From: an uncultured beta proteobacterium
GTDB lineage: Bacteria > Pseudomonadota > Gammaproteobacteria > Burkholderiales > Burkholderiaceae_C
Reading direction: 5' to 3'
NCBI GenBank assembly: GCA_903869595.1
Contig: CAIPZV010000038.1
Span: forward strand, 1 to 64,000
Length of the DNA: 64,000 nt
This document shows positions 34,395 through 45,526 of this stretch, piece by piece. Position numbers and translations under genes: made by a program. Below the pieces are notes generated by a model. That model saw nothing but the letters and a program-made list of their open reading frames with translations, was not told the origin of the DNA and made no database searches. How positions within the stretch are numbered: the stretch's first letter is position 1; each line of letters starts with the position of its first letter.

Positions 34395-36047
34395 GTGGGC
34401 CTCAAACGCATTGCGCTGCGCGACTTTGTCATCGTCGCCACGCTGGACTTGGAACTGGACTCGGGATTTACCGTGCTCACCGGCGAGACCGGCGCGGGTA
34501 AGTCCATCCTGATTGACGCCCTGCAACTGGCGACCGGGGCCCGAGCCGATGTGGGACTGATCCGCGAAGGCGCTGCGCGTACTGACGTTAGCGCCGAGTT
34601 TGATACGCCCACGGCCCTGTTGCCCTGGCTGGCCGAAGCTGGTTTTGAGGGCGAGGACAGCCTGCTGCTGCGCCGCAGTGTGGACACCACCGGCAAAAGC
34701 CGGGCTTGGATAAATGGCCTGGCCGCCACCGCGCAACAACTGCGCCATGTGGGCGAACAGGTGCTCGATATTCACGGCCAGCACGCCTGGCAAAGCCTCA
34801 CCCGGCCCGATGCGGTACGCGCCCTGCTGGACGACTACGCCCGCATTTCCACCAGCGCTTTAAGCGGCTTGTGGCAAACCTGGCGCGCAGCGCAAGGCGC
34901 GTACGACAAAGCCCTAGAGGCGCAAGACGTGTTGCAACGCGTGCGCGAACGCCTGGCCTGGCAGATTGGCGAAGTGGACAAGCTCAACCCAGGCGCGGAC
35001 GAATGGGATGAACTCAATGCCGCGCACAGCCGCTTAGCCCATGGCCAAACGCTGCTCGATGCGGCGCATAGCGCCTTGACCGTGCTCAGCGATGAAGAGC
35101 CTTCAGCCTTGCGTAATTTGCACAGCGCCTTGCAGCAGATCCAAAGCCAAACGCATTTAGACGCTGACTTCCAAGGCCCTGCCGAGGTACTGGCCTCGGC
35201 TATCGCGCAGGTGGAGGATGCGGTTCATAGCTTGCGCGCCTACCAGCGCCGTGTGGAGCTGGATCCGGCGCAACTGGCCGAACTCGATACGCGCATGGCT
35301 TTGTGGGTGTCCCTGGCGCGCCGCTACAAACGCGCTCCGCAGGAATTGGCCGCCACGCATGGCGCCTGGAAAACGGAATTGGCGCAGCTGGACGCTGCTG
35401 CCGACAGCGCCCATTTGCTGGCCCAAGCGCAGCAGGCGCAAGCAGCTTTTATGACCGAGGCGCGCAAAGTTTCTAAGGCGCGCCAGCAAGCCGCGCCCAA
35501 ACTGGCCGCCGCCATCACCGAGGCCATGCAAGGCTTGGGTATGCAAGGGGGGCAGTTTCAGGTGCAGTTGCAGCCCACTGCGCAGCCGCACCAAAGCGGT
35601 CTGGAAGACATCGTGTTTTTGGTAGCCGGACACGCAGGTAGCACACCGCGCCCGGTGGGCAAGGTGGCCTCGGGCGGCGAACTGTCGCGTATCGCGCTGG
35701 CGATTGCTGTGACCGCCAGCCAAGCAGGCGGCGCGCAAACGCTGATCTTTGACGAAGTAGATGCCGGCGTGGGCGGCGCGGTAGCGCACACCGTGGGCCG
35801 CTTGATGCGCAAACTGGGTAGCGACCGCCAGGTGTTGGCGGTTAGCCATTTGCCCCAAGTGGCCGCGTGCGCGGACCAGCATTGGGTGGTGCGCAAACAA
35901 TTGCAAGGCGGTCAAACTTTAAGCGATGTCGCACCCGTGCAGCAAGCCCAACGCGAAACTGAAATCGCACGTATGCTGGGCGGTCAAAGCAATTCGGCAA
36001 CAACCATGGCGCATGCGCGCGAAATGCTGGAGCAAGCCCGTGCCTGA
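34395..36047 (+). CDS. recN: DNA repair protein RecN
   Basis: 550-aa SMC-like ATPase that works in double-strand-break repair. Walker A is GETGAGKS at 30-37, the middle third is coiled coil, and the C-terminal half contains the signature [15 protein letters not shown] and Walker [14 protein letters not shown]. The start is GTG 34395, 3 bases after nadK. Its end overlaps the rapZ start by 8 bases. Confidence 0.95.
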   Translation: MGLKRIALRDFVIVATLDLELDSGFTVLTGETGAGKSILIDALQLATGARADVGLIREGAARTDVSAEFDTPTALLPWLAEAGFEGEDSLLLRRSVDTTGKSRAWINGLAATAQQLRHVGEQVLDIHGQHAWQSLTRPDAVRALLDDYARISTSALSGLWQTWRAAQGAYDKALEAQDVLQRVRERLAWQIGEVDKLNPGADEWDELNAAHSRLAHGQTLLDAAHSALTVLSDEEPSALRNLHSALQQIQSQTHLDADFQGPAEVLASAIAQVEDAVHSLRAYQRRVELDPAQLAELDTRMALWVSLARRYKRAPQELAATHGAWKTELAQLDAAADSAHLLAQAQQAQAAFMTEARKVSKARQQAAPKLAAAITEAMQGLGMQGGQFQVQLQPTAQPHQSGLEDIVFLVAGHAGSTPRPVGKVASGGELSRIALAIAVTASQAGGAQTLIFDEVDAGVGGAVAHTVGRLMRKLGSDRQVLAVSHLPQVAACADQHWVVRKQLQGGQTLSDVAPVQQAQRETEIARMLGGQSNSATTMAHAREMLEQARA

Positions 36048-36957
36048 TCGGAAACTCGAATTAGTTCTTATCACCGGCATGTCCGGCTCGGGCAAGTCCG
36101 TCGCCTTACATGCTTTGGAAGACGCCGGTTATTACTGTGTGGACAATTTACCGCCGGCTTTGCTCATGCAATTTATTGCCTTGCAACAAGGCGAAGCCCA
36201 CGGCCGCGTAGCGATTGCGATGGATGTGCGCAGCGCCAAGGGTTTGCCGCTGGTGCCGGGGGATCTGGACACTTTGCGCGCGCAGGGCATTGGCATCAAA
36301 TCTTTGTTTTTGGACGCCAATACCGAGACGCTGGTGCGCCGCTATTCAGAAACCCGCCGCAAACATCCTTTGTCCCAAAGCGATACCCAACCGGGCGACG
36401 ACCGGCGCGCACTGGCCGATGCGATTGAGCTAGAGCGTAGTTTGCTCGCCGATATGCGCGCGCAATCCCATGTGATTGATTCGAGCATGATCCGCTCGGC
36501 CCAATTGCAAGGGTATGTCAAAAGCATGATTACCGCGCCAGTCGCCCAGCTGACCTTGGTGTTCCAGTCTTTTTCTTACAAGCGTGGCGTGCCCTCGGAC
36601 GCAGATTTTGTGTTTGACGTGCGCATGCTGCCCAACCCGCATTACGAAGCGAATTTGCGCGTGCTGACCGGCAGAGATGCCCCGGTAGCCGAATTTTTGC
36701 GCGCGCAGCCGGAAGTGGCGCAAATGCAAGCGCAGTTAAGCAATTTTTTAGATGGCTGGATGGGCGCTTTGGTGATGGACCACCGCAGCTACGTCACCGT
36801 GGCTATTGGCTGCACGGGTGGTCAACACCGTTCGGTGTATTTGGTCGAGCAATTAGCCGCCCACTTCGCGTCGGATTGGGTCACTTTAAAGCGCCATCGC
36901 GAATTGCAGCGCGAGCCTGAGCTGGACTTTTCGGGCCAGGCCTTAAGCGGGTCGTAG
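36040..36957 (+). CDS. rapZ: RNase adapter protein RapZ
   Basis: 305-aa protein with an N-terminal P-loop (GMSGSGKS 13-20, then [15 protein letters not shown]) and a C-terminal RNA-binding domain ([17 protein letters not shown]). In enterics it guides RNase E to a small RNA controlling glucosamine-6-phosphate synthase. The GTG at 36040 is chosen because it lies directly before the conserved strand and overlaps the recN end; longer frames lack homology. Its 3' end overlaps the convergent mutY end by 15 bases. Confidence 0.92.
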   Translation: MPDRKLELVLITGMSGSGKSVALHALEDAGYYCVDNLPPALLMQFIALQQGEAHGRVAIAMDVRSAKGLPLVPGDLDTLRAQGIGIKSLFLDANTETLVRRYSETRRKHPLSQSDTQPGDDRRALADAIELERSLLADMRAQSHVIDSSMIRSAQLQGYVKSMITAPVAQLTLVFQSFSYKRGVPSDADFVFDVRMLPNPHYEANLRVLTGRDAPVAEFLRAQPEVAQMQAQLSNFLDGWMGALVMDHRSYVTVAIGCTGGQHRSVYLVEQLAAHFASDWVTLKRHRELQREPELDFSGQALSGS

Positions 36958-37989
36958 CGTTTCCAGGAGTTTGCGCACCGGTGCCGGCAGGCCTAAGGTC
37001 GGCCAGTCTGTGTTGCCAAACCAGCCGCCGTCCAAAGAAGGCAAGCGGCGGCTAGCACGAAGGCGCACAAGCATCGGATGCAGGTGCAAGTCTTTGTGCG
37101 TGAGCACATGCACAAAGCTTTCCAGCGTCTGCAATTTGCTGCGCGCAGTCGTGGGCAAAGCCTCGTGTAAAGCGGCTTCGCTGTCAAACACCGGCAGGCA
37201 ATAGAGGCCCGCCCAAACGCCAGGCGCAGGCCGTCTTTGCAGCCACACCGCGCCACTGGCGTCTTGCGCCCACAACAGCCAGAGCGACTGGCTGCTGCGT
37301 TTGAGCTTGCGCGTGCGCACCGGAAACTCTTCCATGCGCCCCGCAGCGTGCGCGCGGCAGTCAAGCTGCAGCGGGCATTCGCCACAAAGCGGCTTGCGCG
37401 CCAGGCACACGGTCGCACCCAAGTCCATCATGCCTTGTGTGTAGCGTGCCATGGCCTTGGCATCCGCCTTGTCACCGGGCACCAGGGCTTGCGCCAAAGC
37501 CCAAAGCGCACGTTCTTGCGCCGCTTGCGCCAAGTCGCCGTCAAAGGCCAGCAATCGCGTCAGCACGCGCTTCACGTTCGCATCCAAAATCGCCACGCGT
37601 TCACCAAAACACAGGGACGCAATGGCCGCTGCGGTAGAGCGCCCAATGCCGGGTAAGGTTTGCAGCAGCGCGGCTTGCCTGGGGAATTGCCCGCCGTGTT
37701 CTTGCACCACAAGTTGGGCGCAGCGATGCAGATTGCGCGCCCGGCTGTAATAGCCTAGGCCGCTCCACAAACCCATCACTTCGTCGGCGCTGGCCTGTGC
37801 CAAATCAGCCACCGTGGGCAGGCGGCGGGTAAAGCGTTCAAAGTAGTCGCGCACCGTGGCGACCTGGGTTTGCTGCAACATGATTTCAGATATCCAGACA
37901 CGGTAAGGGTCTTGGGTGTTTTGCCAAGGCAGGCTGTTGCGCCCATGGCTTTTTTGCCAGCGCACCACTTTGTCCGCCACGCCGGACAT
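36943..37989 (-). CDS. mutY: Adenine DNA glycosylase MutY
   Basis: 348-aa glycosylase that removes adenine mispaired with 8-oxoguanine. The helix-hairpin-helix [15 protein letters not shown], the catalytic Glu in [13 protein letters not shown], Asp in [10 protein letters not shown], the 4Fe-4S loop C-x6-C-x2-C-x5-C ([17 protein letters not shown]) and a C-terminal MutT-like domain are present. The ATG 37989 lies after the mutM stop and gives the E. coli length; the ATG at 38016 is an alternative. With mutM upstream it forms an oxidised-guanine repair operon. Confidence 0.93.
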   Translation of the reverse strand: MSGVADKVVRWQKSHGRNSLPWQNTQDPYRVWISEIMLQQTQVATVRDYFERFTRRLPTVADLAQASADEVMGLWSGLGYYSRARNLHRCAQLVVQEHGGQFPRQAALLQTLPGIGRSTAAAIASLCFGERVAILDANVKRVLTRLLAFDGDLAQAAQERALWALAQALVPGDKADAKAMARYTQGMMDLGATVCLARKPLCGECPLQLDCRAHAAGRMEEFPVRTRKLKRSSQSLWLLWAQDASGAVWLQRRPAPGVWAGLYCLPVFDSEAALHEALPTTARSKLQTLESFVHVLTHKDLHLHPMLVRLRASRRLPSLDGGWFGNTDWPTLGLPAPVRKLLETLRPA

Positions 37990-38000
37990 GCTTGTAGCGC

Positions 38001-38816
38001 TTAGGGCTTTTGGCATACCGGGCAAAAAAAGGTGGATCGTTGGCCTTGGCGTATGGCTTTGATGGCGCCGCCGCAAGCGCGGCAAGGCAGGCCTTCGCGC
38101 CCATAGACTGCCGCCTCTAATTGGAAATAGCCCGATTCGCCCTGCGCGTTGGAAAAGTCTTTAAGCGTGCTGCCGCCGATCTGCACCGCCCGCGCCAGCA
38201 CCGTGCGTATCGCGGCGTGCAAGCGGGTGGCGCGCACCAGGCTGATGCGCTCGGCCCGGGTGGTCGGCCGGATACCGGCCATAAACAGCGCTTCGCTGGC
38301 GTAAATATTGCCAACGCCCACCACCAGTTCGCCGCCGAGCAGCACTTGCTTGATCACCGTTTTGCGCTTTTTCAGTGCTTGCCAAAATTCTTTGGCCTGG
38401 AAATCGTCGCCCAAGGGCTCCACCCCTAGCCGGCCTAACAATTTGCGGGCCTCGGGGCTGGACTCAGCATGCGCAAACACCATGGCGCCAAAGCGGCGCG
38501 GGTCGTGCAGTCGCAGCGTGCCTTGGCTGGTTTGCAAATCCATGTGGTCGTGCTTACCGGCCTCGCCCGGCGTGTGCTCAAAACGCAGGCTGCCCGACAT
38601 GCCCAGATGCAGCAGCAAAAGGCCTGCGTCCAAATCCAGCAGCAGGTATTTACCCCGGCGCCGCACACCCAGCACCTGGCGGCCCACAAGGGTTTGCGGC
38701 TCGCAGCCCAAAGGCCAGCGCAGGGCTTTGCCCATGCGCAGCGCCAGTATGCGCGCCCCGGCAATGCGATCGGCAAAGCTCAGGCGCGTCACTTCAACTT
38801 CGGGTAATTCGGGCAT
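38001..38816 (-). CDS. mutM: Formamidopyrimidine-DNA glycosylase MutM (Fpg)
   Basis: 271-aa bifunctional glycosylase/lyase for 8-oxoguanine. N-terminal [10 protein letters not shown] carries the catalytic Pro2 and Glu3, Lys in the HLGMSG-type segment follows, and the C-terminal zinc finger is C-x2-C...C-x2-C (CRACGG and FFCPVC). mutY follows 11 bases downstream. It is divergent from the TPR gene. Confidence 0.96.
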   Translation of the reverse strand: MPELPEVEVTRLSFADRIAGARILALRMGKALRWPLGCEPQTLVGRQVLGVRRRGKYLLLDLDAGLLLLHLGMSGSLRFEHTPGEAGKHDHMDLQTSQGTLRLHDPRRFGAMVFAHAESSPEARKLLGRLGVEPLGDDFQAKEFWQALKKRKTVIKQVLLGGELVVGVGNIYASEALFMAGIRPTTRAERISLVRATRLHAAIRTVLARAVQIGGSTLKDFSNAQGESGYFQLEAAVYGREGLPCRACGGAIKAIRQGQRSTFFCPVCQKP

Positions 38817-38902
38817 GGGTGGAGTAAGTAAAGCAAAGCAAATGCAGGGGCATGGCCCCGGCCCGGCGGTCGATTACGCGGGCCTTGGATTATTATGGCT
38901 GC

Positions 38903-40669
38903 ATGTCACGCATCCCCTATTTGATGGCCTTCGCGCTGCTGGCCTTTGCGCCTGGCGCGCACGCCCAATCAGCCAAAGCGCCGCTGCCCGAAACCGCTGC
39001 CGCAGAGAAACCGCCCGAGCGCTCTGCGCTCAACGCATCCATCTTTTACCAGGTGATGCTGGCCGAACTGTGCTTTAACAATGGCGACATCGGCGCCGCC
39101 TACAGCCTGATGTTGCACGCGGCGCGCGAATCCAACGAGGCGCAACTGTTTCAGCGTGCGGTAGACATAGGCTTGTCCGGTCGCGATGCCAATGCTGCGG
39201 TGAGTGCGGCCAAGGCCTGGCAACAAGCCCTGCCGCAATCGCAAGAGGCGGACCGCTATCTCTTGCAATTGCTGATCGGGCTCAACCGCCTGCCCGAAAC
39301 ACTGGCGCCTTTGCAGCGCAGCGTGACACGGGCCGCGCAAGCTGAACGCGCCGCGCTCGTCACCGCGCTGACACGCCTTTATCTGCGCGCCAACGACAAA
39401 GCTGGCGCCGCTGATGTGGTCGAAAAAGCCCTGACCGCAGAACTGGCCAACCGCAGCAGTGGCCCTGCCAGCTGGGCCGCTATCGGCAATTTGCGCTTGG
39501 TGGCTGGCAACCGCGCTGCAGCACTGGCGGCAGCGCGCAAAGGCGCTGCGCTGGCGCCTTTGTCCGACGATATTGCGTCCCTGGCTATCAATTTGCTCGA
39601 TGGCAGCAGCGATGATCTGGATGCACTACTGACCAACTACTTCGCTGCCGCGCCATCCAGTAATGTGCGCATGGGCTATGTGCGCAAATTGATCGACTTG
39701 CAGCGTTATCCCCAAGCGCTGGTGCAGGCGACATTGCTGACGCAGGCGCAGCCGGACTATGCCGACGGCTGGTTGGTGCGCGGCTCGATTGAATTTCAAA
39801 ACCAAGACCTGCCACAGGCCGAGCAGTCTTTGAATCGCTATTTGGGCGCCTTGCCCGCAAGCCGCACGCAAGAGGACCCGGATGAAGACAGCCTGACGCC
39901 GCGCGGCATCGTGCAGGCTTATTTGCTGCTATCGCAAATCGCGGAAAAGCAGGGAGATTTTGCAAAAGCCCAAAGCTTTTTGGCGCGCATCAACAGCCCC
40001 CAAGATATTGCGCGCGTACAAATACGCCGCGCCCTGATGTTTGCCAAGCAGGGCCGCATGGATGAAGCGCTGTCGCTGGTGAGCAACCTGCCCGAGGACG
40101 ATGCCGACCAGGCGCGCTCCAAGTTACAAGCGCAATTGCAAATACTGCGCGAAGGCCGGCGCGAAGAAGAAGCCTATGCGCTGATCAGCCAAGCAACTCA
40201 AAAAACCCCGGATGATGCCGACTTGTTGTACGACCTGGCCTTGTCCGCTGAAAAACTGGGGCGCGCCGATGAGATGGAAAAAATCCTGCGGCGTGTGATC
40301 ACGCTGCAACCCGATTACCACGCCGCCTACAACGCCCTGGGCTACTCCCTGGCCGACCGCAACCAGCGCCTGCCTGAGGCCCGCGAGTTGGTCGAAAAAG
40401 CCCTGAAGTTCGCGCCCAACGACCCCTTTATTCTGGACAGCCTGGCCTGGGTGGAGTTTCGTAGCGGCAATAAAACCGAGGCCGTGCGCATCCTGCGCGC
40501 CGCCTACAGCACCCGCCCGGATGCGGAAATTGCGGCGCACCTGGGTGAAGTTTTGTGGAGCATGAATCTGCGCGACGAAGCCAATGCGGCGTGGGACAAA
40601 GGGCTGCAGCTCAACCGCGATAACGACACGCTCAAGTCCACCATCTTGCGGCTACGCGGCAGCAAATGA
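38903..40669 (+). CDS. Secreted TPR-repeat protein
   Basis: 588-aa protein with a Sec signal peptide (MSRIPYLMAFALLAFAPGAHA, cleavage near residue 21) and several tetratricopeptide repeats along its length, e.g. the RADEMEKIL / PDYHAAYNALGYSLADRN unit near the C-terminus. Such periplasmic TPR proteins are regular neighbours of lolB in Burkholderiales and are taken as outer-membrane assembly factors; the exact role is unknown. The ATG at 38903 begins the signal peptide. It overlaps lolB by four bases (ATGA). Confidence 0.9.
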   Translation: MSRIPYLMAFALLAFAPGAHAQSAKAPLPETAAAEKPPERSALNASIFYQVMLAELCFNNGDIGAAYSLMLHAARESNEAQLFQRAVDIGLSGRDANAAVSAAKAWQQALPQSQEADRYLLQLLIGLNRLPETLAPLQRSVTRAAQAERAALVTALTRLYLRANDKAGAADVVEKALTAELANRSSGPASWAAIGNLRLVAGNRAAALAAARKGAALAPLSDDIASLAINLLDGSSDDLDALLTNYFAAAPSSNVRMGYVRKLIDLQRYPQALVQATLLTQAQPDYADGWLVRGSIEFQNQDLPQAEQSLNRYLGALPASRTQEDPDEDSLTPRGIVQAYLLLSQIAEKQGDFAKAQSFLARINSPQDIARVQIRRALMFAKQGRMDEALSLVSNLPEDDADQARSKLQAQLQILREGRREEEAYALISQATQKTPDDADLLYDLALSAEKLGRADEMEKILRRVITLQPDYHAAYNALGYSLADRNQRLPEARELVEKALKFAPNDPFILDSLAWVEFRSGNKTEAVRILRAAYSTRPDAEIAAHLGEVLWSMNLRDEANAAWDKGLQLNRDNDTLKSTILRLRGSK

Positions 40670-41178
40670 GCGCCAGGCTGCCATCGGTCCGGCACCTGTT
40701 TGCAGTCTGTCTGGTGCTGGTAGCCGCGCTGCTAACAGCCTGCAGTGCACCGGCCAAACGGCAAGAGTACGTCACCCCCAACGACGTGTGGGAAGGCCGC
40801 TTATCGGTGCAGGTGGCGGGTGACCCACCGCAACGTATCAGCGCGGACTTTTTTCTGGAAGGCACAGCGCGCCGTGCTAGTCTCACGCTCAACTCGCCGC
40901 TGGGCACCCGCATGGCGCGCATGCAATGGGACGCCACGTCGGCTACGCTGGAGCAGGGCGATCAAAAACGAAACTTTGAATCGGTCGATGCCCTGACCAC
41001 CCACAGCCTGGGTACCGCCCTACCCATGCAAGCCTTCTTCGCGTGGCTGCACGGACGGCCTGAAACCGCGCCGGGCTGGGAGCTGCAAACCCTGGACAGG
41101 CTGCAAGGCCGCATCCGGGCGCGCAGCGTGGACCGCACGCCCGCCGTGCAAATCGACCTGGTGCTCGAACCCAGATAA
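40666..41178 (+). CDS. lolB: Outer-membrane lipoprotein receptor LolB
   Basis: 170-aa lipoprotein with a lipobox LLTAC (Cys about residue 26) that receives lipoproteins from LolA and inserts them in the outer membrane. The N-terminal half after the Cys contains WEGRLSVQV and the hydrophobic loop typical of LolB. It is coupled to the upstream TPR gene and the ispE start overlaps its stop by one base. Confidence 0.9.
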   Translation: MSARLPSVRHLFAVCLVLVAALLTACSAPAKRQEYVTPNDVWEGRLSVQVAGDPPQRISADFFLEGTARRASLTLNSPLGTRMARMQWDATSATLEQGDQKRNFESVDALTTHSLGTALPMQAFFAWLHGRPETAPGWELQTLDRLQGRIRARSVDRTPAVQIDLVLEPR

Positions 41179-42020
41179 TGCAGGCCATGCAGGCGCTTTA
41201 CGACATTCCCGCCCCGGCCAAGCTCAATTTGTTTTTGCACATCACCGGGCGGCGCGCCGACGGCTACCACTTGCTGCAATCGGCTTTTATGCTCATCGAC
41301 TGGTGCGATACCTTACATTTTGAGTTGCGCCAGGACGGCCAGATCAGCCGCGAAGACCTGACTTGGGCCCTACCTGAAGACGATTTATGCCTGCGCGCGG
41401 CCAAAGCGCTGCAAAGCGCCAGCGGCTGCGCCTTGGGTGTGCACATCGGCATTGCCAAATCCGTGCCCGCCCAGGCCGGCATGGGCGGCGGCTCCTCGGA
41501 TGCGGCCTCTACCCTGTTAGCCCTCAACCGGCTTTGGAAACTGGGCTGGACGCAGGCGCAATTGGCCGGTATTGGCCTGCAACTGGGTGCGGATGTGCCC
41601 TTTTTCCTGCTTGGGCAGCACGCCTGGGTCGAGGGCGTGGGCGAACTGCTGACGCCGATCGACCTGCCAGCGGGGCGTTTTGCAGTACTCAAGCCCGATG
41701 CCGGTTTGGACACCCGCAGCGTCTTTGCCCACCCGATGCTGGAGCGCAATACCGCCCTTGCTATAATTTCAGGCTTCGCTGCAAACCCCTACGGCTTTGG
41801 CCGGAACGACTTGCAGCCGGTCGCCGAACTGCTTTGCCCGGCTGTGGGCCAGTCAATTGCCTGGTTTGCCGGACAGGAATTGCCCGCCAGGATGACGGGT
41901 TCAGGCAGTGCGGTGTTTGCACCACTGCCAGCGGATACCCCATTGCATGTAGCCCCTGGCGACATGGCGCTGCGGGTCTGCAACAGTTTGGAGGCGCATC
42001 CCCTGCAAGGGTGGTGTTGA
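41178..42020 (+). CDS. ispE: 4-diphosphocytidyl-2-C-methyl-D-erythritol kinase IspE
   Basis: 280-aa GHMP kinase that makes the phosphorylated intermediate in the MEP isoprenoid route. The N-terminal PAPAKLNLFLHITGRRADG, the ATP-binding loop PAQAGMGGGSSDAAS, and the C-terminal MTGSGSAVFA segment identify it. The ATG at 41178 overlaps the lolB stop; an in-frame ATG nine bases on is possible. tRNA-Gln follows. Confidence 0.95.
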   Translation: MQAMQALYDIPAPAKLNLFLHITGRRADGYHLLQSAFMLIDWCDTLHFELRQDGQISREDLTWALPEDDLCLRAAKALQSASGCALGVHIGIAKSVPAQAGMGGGSSDAASTLLALNRLWKLGWTQAQLAGIGLQLGADVPFFLLGQHAWVEGVGELLTPIDLPAGRFAVLKPDAGLDTRSVFAHPMLERNTALAIISGFAANPYGFGRNDLQPVAELLCPAVGQSIAWFAGQELPARMTGSGSAVFAPLPADTPLHVAPGDMALRVCNSLEAHPLQGWC

Positions 42021-42064
42021 AAGCGTTGGATTTCGGTTGACGGCCTTGTGTCGGCAACCCGTGT

Positions 42065-42141
42065 AGGGGAATCGCCAAGTTGGTTAAGGCACTGGATTTT
42101 GATTCCAGCATGCGAAGGTTCGAATCCTTCTTCCCCTGCCA
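42065..42141 (+). tRNA. tRNA-Gln (anticodon TTG)
   Basis: 77-base cloverleaf including encoded CCA. The acceptor stem AGGGGAA pairs with TTCCCCT, the D-arm is GCC...GGC, the anticodon loop TTTTGAT has anticodon TTG at 42099-42101, and the T-arm GAAGG-TTCGAAT-CCTTC is complete. It sits 44 bases after ispE and before prs, a common betaproteobacterial arrangement. Confidence 0.95.
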
Positions 42142-42230
42142 AATTTTATTAACGGTACAGCCAGACGGCCCGATGAAGTCCTGAAACCGCCCACCAGCGC
42201 GCAGCCCTGCCCACCCAAGCCCTCACTCCT

Positions 42231-43208
42231 ATGCAAGCCGTTACGACCCCTGACTTCATGGTTTTTACCGGTAATGCCAACGCAGATTTGGCTGCGGAAG
42301 TGGCGCGTGACTTAGGTATCAGTCTGGGCGCGGCCCATGTAGGACGCTTCTCCGACGGTGAAGTCACCGTCGAAATCAACCAAAACGTGCGTGCCCGCGA
42401 CGTCTTTGTCTTACAAAGCACTTGCGCCCCGACCGCCGAAAACCTGATGGAGTTGCTGATCATGGTCGATGCGCTCAAGCGCGCTTCGGCAGAACGCATC
42501 AGTGCCGTCATTCCGTATTTCGGTTATGCCCGCCAGGATCGCCGTCCGCGCTCCACTCGCGTGCCCATCACGGCCAAAGTAGTGGCCAATATGCTCCAGG
42601 CCGCTGGCGTCTCCAGCGTGCTGACTATGGACTTGCATGCCGACCAGATCCAGGGCTTTTTTGATATCCCGGTGGACAATATTTACGCTTCGCCCGTGCT
42701 GCTGGGCGATTTGCGTCAAAAAAATTACGAAGACTTGATTGTGGTTTCGCCCGATGTGGGTGGCGTGGTGCGCGCCCGTGCGCTGGCCAAGCAGCTCAAT
42801 TGCGATTTGGCCATCATCGACAAACGCCGCCCGCGCGCCAATGTCAGCGAAGTGATGCACGTGATCGGTGAAATCGAAGGCCGCAACTGCGTCATCATGG
42901 ACGACATGATTGACACCGCTGGCACGCTGGTTAAAGCCGCCGAAGTGCTGAAAATGCGCGGCGCGAAAAAAGTCTATGCCTACTGCACACACCCGATATT
43001 TTCCGGGCCCGCGATTGAACGTATCACTAGCGGCGACGCCCTAGACGAGGTAGTGGTGACCAACACCATCCCCCTGAGCGCGGCTGCTGCCAATTGCCAA
43101 AAAATCCGCCAACTCACCGTGGCGCCGCTGATCGCAGAAACGATTTTGCGCATCGCCAAGGGTGAGTCGGTCATGAGTTTGTTTTCGGATCAGGAAAATC
43201 TTTTCTGA
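42231..43208 (+). CDS. prs: Ribose-phosphate pyrophosphokinase (PRPP synthetase)
   Basis: 325-aa enzyme producing PRPP for nucleotide, histidine and tryptophan synthesis. N-terminal [13 protein letters not shown], the class I signature [14 protein letters not shown], and the PRPP-binding loop [14 protein letters not shown] are complete. The ATG at 42231 is chosen; ATG 42258 is internal to the conserved start. It lies between tRNA-Gln and rplY, as usual. Confidence 0.96.
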   Translation: MQAVTTPDFMVFTGNANADLAAEVARDLGISLGAAHVGRFSDGEVTVEINQNVRARDVFVLQSTCAPTAENLMELLIMVDALKRASAERISAVIPYFGYARQDRRPRSTRVPITAKVVANMLQAAGVSSVLTMDLHADQIQGFFDIPVDNIYASPVLLGDLRQKNYEDLIVVSPDVGGVVRARALAKQLNCDLAIIDKRRPRANVSEVMHVIGEIEGRNCVIMDDMIDTAGTLVKAAEVLKMRGAKKVYAYCTHPIFSGPAIERITSGDALDEVVVTNTIPLSAAAANCQKIRQLTVAPLIAETILRIAKGESVMSLFSDQENLF

Positions 43209-43305
43209 ACGGAGCAAAAGTCGGCGCGCAGTGGCCAGGTGCCCTGCACGCTTTTTGTTAAACCGGAGTCACACTGGTCGCGGTGGACTCTTACAGGAGT
43301 AAGTT

Positions 43306-43938
43306 ATGAAATTTGTCGCTTTTGAGCGCGCTAAGCAGGGTACGGGTGCGAGCCGCCGTCTCCGCATCACCGGTCGCACGCCCGGTATTGTGTATGGCGG
43401 AAGCACCCCGGCTACGCCCATCGAACTGGACCATAACGCACTGTGGCACGCCATTAAAAAAGAAGCTTTCCATGCCTCTATTTTGGACATGGACCTCAAT
43501 GGCACCGAGAGCAAAGTACTCTTGCGCAATGTGCAAATGCACCCCTTCAAGCAATTGATTTTGCACATCGATTTCCAGCGCGTGGAAGCCACCACCAAGC
43601 TGCAAATGAAAGTGCCGTTGCACTTTAGCGGTGAAGAAAATTCGCCTGCCGTCAAGCTGGACGCTTGCTTGATCAACCACGTCGCCAACGACTTGGAAAT
43701 CACCTGCTTGCCCGCAGACCTGCCCGAGTTCATCGCTGTGGACCTGAGCAACCTCAAGAAAGGCACCTCGTTGCACGTCAATGACATGAGCCTGCCCAAT
43801 GGCGTGACGGCTGTCACCCGTGGCAAGGAAAATCCAGTCATCGTATCGGTAGTTACGCCAGTGGCTGAGGTGGTGGAAGCACCTGCTGCTGCCGCTGCAC
43901 CTGCCAAAGGCAAGGCTGCGGCCAAGCCGAAAAAATAA
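43306..43938 (+). CDS. rplY: 50S ribosomal protein L25 (CTC type)
   Basis: 210-aa long-form L25 that binds 5S rRNA. N-terminal domain with [20 protein letters not shown] is typical, followed by the TL5/CTC C-terminal domain and an Ala/Lys-rich tail. A CAGGAG site lies before the ATG. A terminator follows at 43965. It is the usual gene between prs and pth. Confidence 0.95.
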   Translation: MKFVAFERAKQGTGASRRLRITGRTPGIVYGGSTPATPIELDHNALWHAIKKEAFHASILDMDLNGTESKVLLRNVQMHPFKQLILHIDFQRVEATTKLQMKVPLHFSGEENSPAVKLDACLINHVANDLEITCLPADLPEFIAVDLSNLKKGTSLHVNDMSLPNGVTAVTRGKENPVIVSVVTPVAEVVEAPAAAAAPAKGKAAAKPKK

Positions 43939-43964
43939 GCGCCTTCTGGCACTTGAGCAAAACG

Positions 43965-43987
43965 GGCCCGCGCAAGCGGGCCTTTTT
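43965..43987 (+). terminator. Rho-independent terminator after rplY
   Basis: Stem GGCCCGC at 43965-43971 pairs with GCGGGCC at 43976-43982 around a GCAA tetraloop, then five T residues. Confidence 0.88.
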
Positions 43988-44067
43988 GCTGGTGCCAAGG
44001 CTTTGCTCTACCATGGCGCACCGCTGCATTGCGCGCGGTGCCGATAGCGCTTACCGTGAGCCACCGC

Positions 44068-44709
44068 ATGATCAAACTCTGGGTTGGCCTGGGAAATCCG
44101 GGTCCGCAATACGAAGACACCCGCCACAACGCGGGCTTTTGGTTTATCGACGGCCTGGCGCGGCTGTGGAAAACCACGCTGCAGTTCGACCGCAATTACT
44201 ACGGCCTGGTGGCGCGCGTCAGCATCCAGGGCGAAAACCTCTGGCTTTTGCAACCGCACACTTTCATGAATTTGTCTGGCAAATCGGTGGGCGCCCTGGC
44301 GCGCTTTTTCAAAATCGAGCCCGGCCAAATATTGGTTGCCCACGATGAGCTGGATTTGCCGCCCGGCCAGGCCAAACTGAAATTCGGCGGCAGCCACGCC
44401 GGCCACAACGGTTTGCGCGATATTCATGCCCAAATGGGCACCGGCGACTACTGGCGCTTGCGCCTGGGCATTGGTCATCCGGGCGATAAGGCCGAAGTGA
44501 TGCACTGGGTGCTAAAAAAGCCGATCCTGGACCAGCGCATCGCTATCGACCAGTGCATAGACCGCGCGCTGGCGGCGGTGCCGGCTTTGTTGGCTGGGGA
44601 TATGAATAAAGCCATGCTGCAAATTCACACAAGCGTGCCGCCACGGCCTAAACTTGCCAAACCTGTAGACAACGCAGCGCCCAGCGCGCCGCCCGAATCC
44701 GCAGCCTAA
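44068..44709 (+). CDS. pth: Peptidyl-tRNA hydrolase
   Basis: 213-aa enzyme that frees tRNA from stalled peptidyl-t[23 protein letters not shown] holds the catalytic His and Asn of the family; the later segment [14 protein letters not shown] is the second signature. The ATG at 44068 is chosen because the upstream in-frame codons lack homology. It has a longer Pro/Ala tail than E. coli Pth. Confidence 0.95.
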   Translation: MIKLWVGLGNPGPQYEDTRHNAGFWFIDGLARLWKTTLQFDRNYYGLVARVSIQGENLWLLQPHTFMNLSGKSVGALARFFKIEPGQILVAHDELDLPPGQAKLKFGGSHAGHNGLRDIHAQMGTGDYWRLRLGIGHPGDKAEVMHWVLKKPILDQRIAIDQCIDRALAAVPALLAGDMNKAMLQIHTSVPPRPKLAKPVDNAAPSAPPESAA

Positions 44710-44781
44710 GCCCAGGTGCCGCAGAGCACCGGGCCTGTTTTGTGAAGAATGTTTGTGTGAAGAATGCATCAGGGAGGACGC

Positions 44782-45231
44782 ATGCCTTATTTTTCTATTT
44801 TTGGCCTTGCGCTGGCTATGGCCTGTGCGCAGCTAGCGGCCCAAACTTTGTACCGCTGCGGCAATGAATACCGCGACACACCCTGCCCCAATGGCATAGC
44901 GCTAGACGCGCGCGATCCGCGTACACCGGCGCAAAGCGCCCAGGCCGATAAACAAACTGCCAAAGACAGCGCCTTAGCCCAGCAATTAGAAAAGTCGCGC
45001 TTGCAGTCTGAGGCCATCGCCGCCAAGCGCATGCAAGCGCAGTCGCGGTGGGAGGCGGCGCAACAACAAAAGCGCGCCGCTGATGCCAAAGCCGCGGAAC
45101 GTGCGCAGCAGGCGCAGGATGCGGTCGTGCTCAAACCACAAAAAAAGCAGCGCGAGGATATATTCACCGTGCGCAACCCTAAGCCGCCTAAAAATGCCGC
45201 GTCTGCGGCGGCGGCGCCTAAGAGCCCTTAA
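44782..45231 (+). CDS. DUF4124-like secreted protein
   Basis: 149-aa protein with a signal peptide (cleavage after about residue 20), then a short DUF4124-type Cys-containing region (LYRCGNEYRDTPCPNG) and a long, charged Ala/Gln/Lys coiled-coil tail. The ATG at 44782 has a GGGAGG site seven bases before it; the in-frame ATG at 44764 is less likely. Function unknown; probably periplasmic. Confidence 0.8.
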   Translation: MPYFSIFGLALAMACAQLAAQTLYRCGNEYRDTPCPNGIALDARDPRTPAQSAQADKQTAKDSALAQQLEKSRLQSEAIAAKRMQAQSRWEAAQQQKRAADAKAAERAQQAQDAVVLKPQKKQREDIFTVRNPKPPKNAASAAAAPKSP

Positions 45232-45262
45232 GCGCGCCTATCTTCACCAAGGCACCGCGCCC

Positions 45263-45526
<264 letters not shown>

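Noticed and set aside
33444..34793. 449-codon minus-strand open frame
   Set aside because: Antisense to nadK and the 5' part of recN; a shadow frame.
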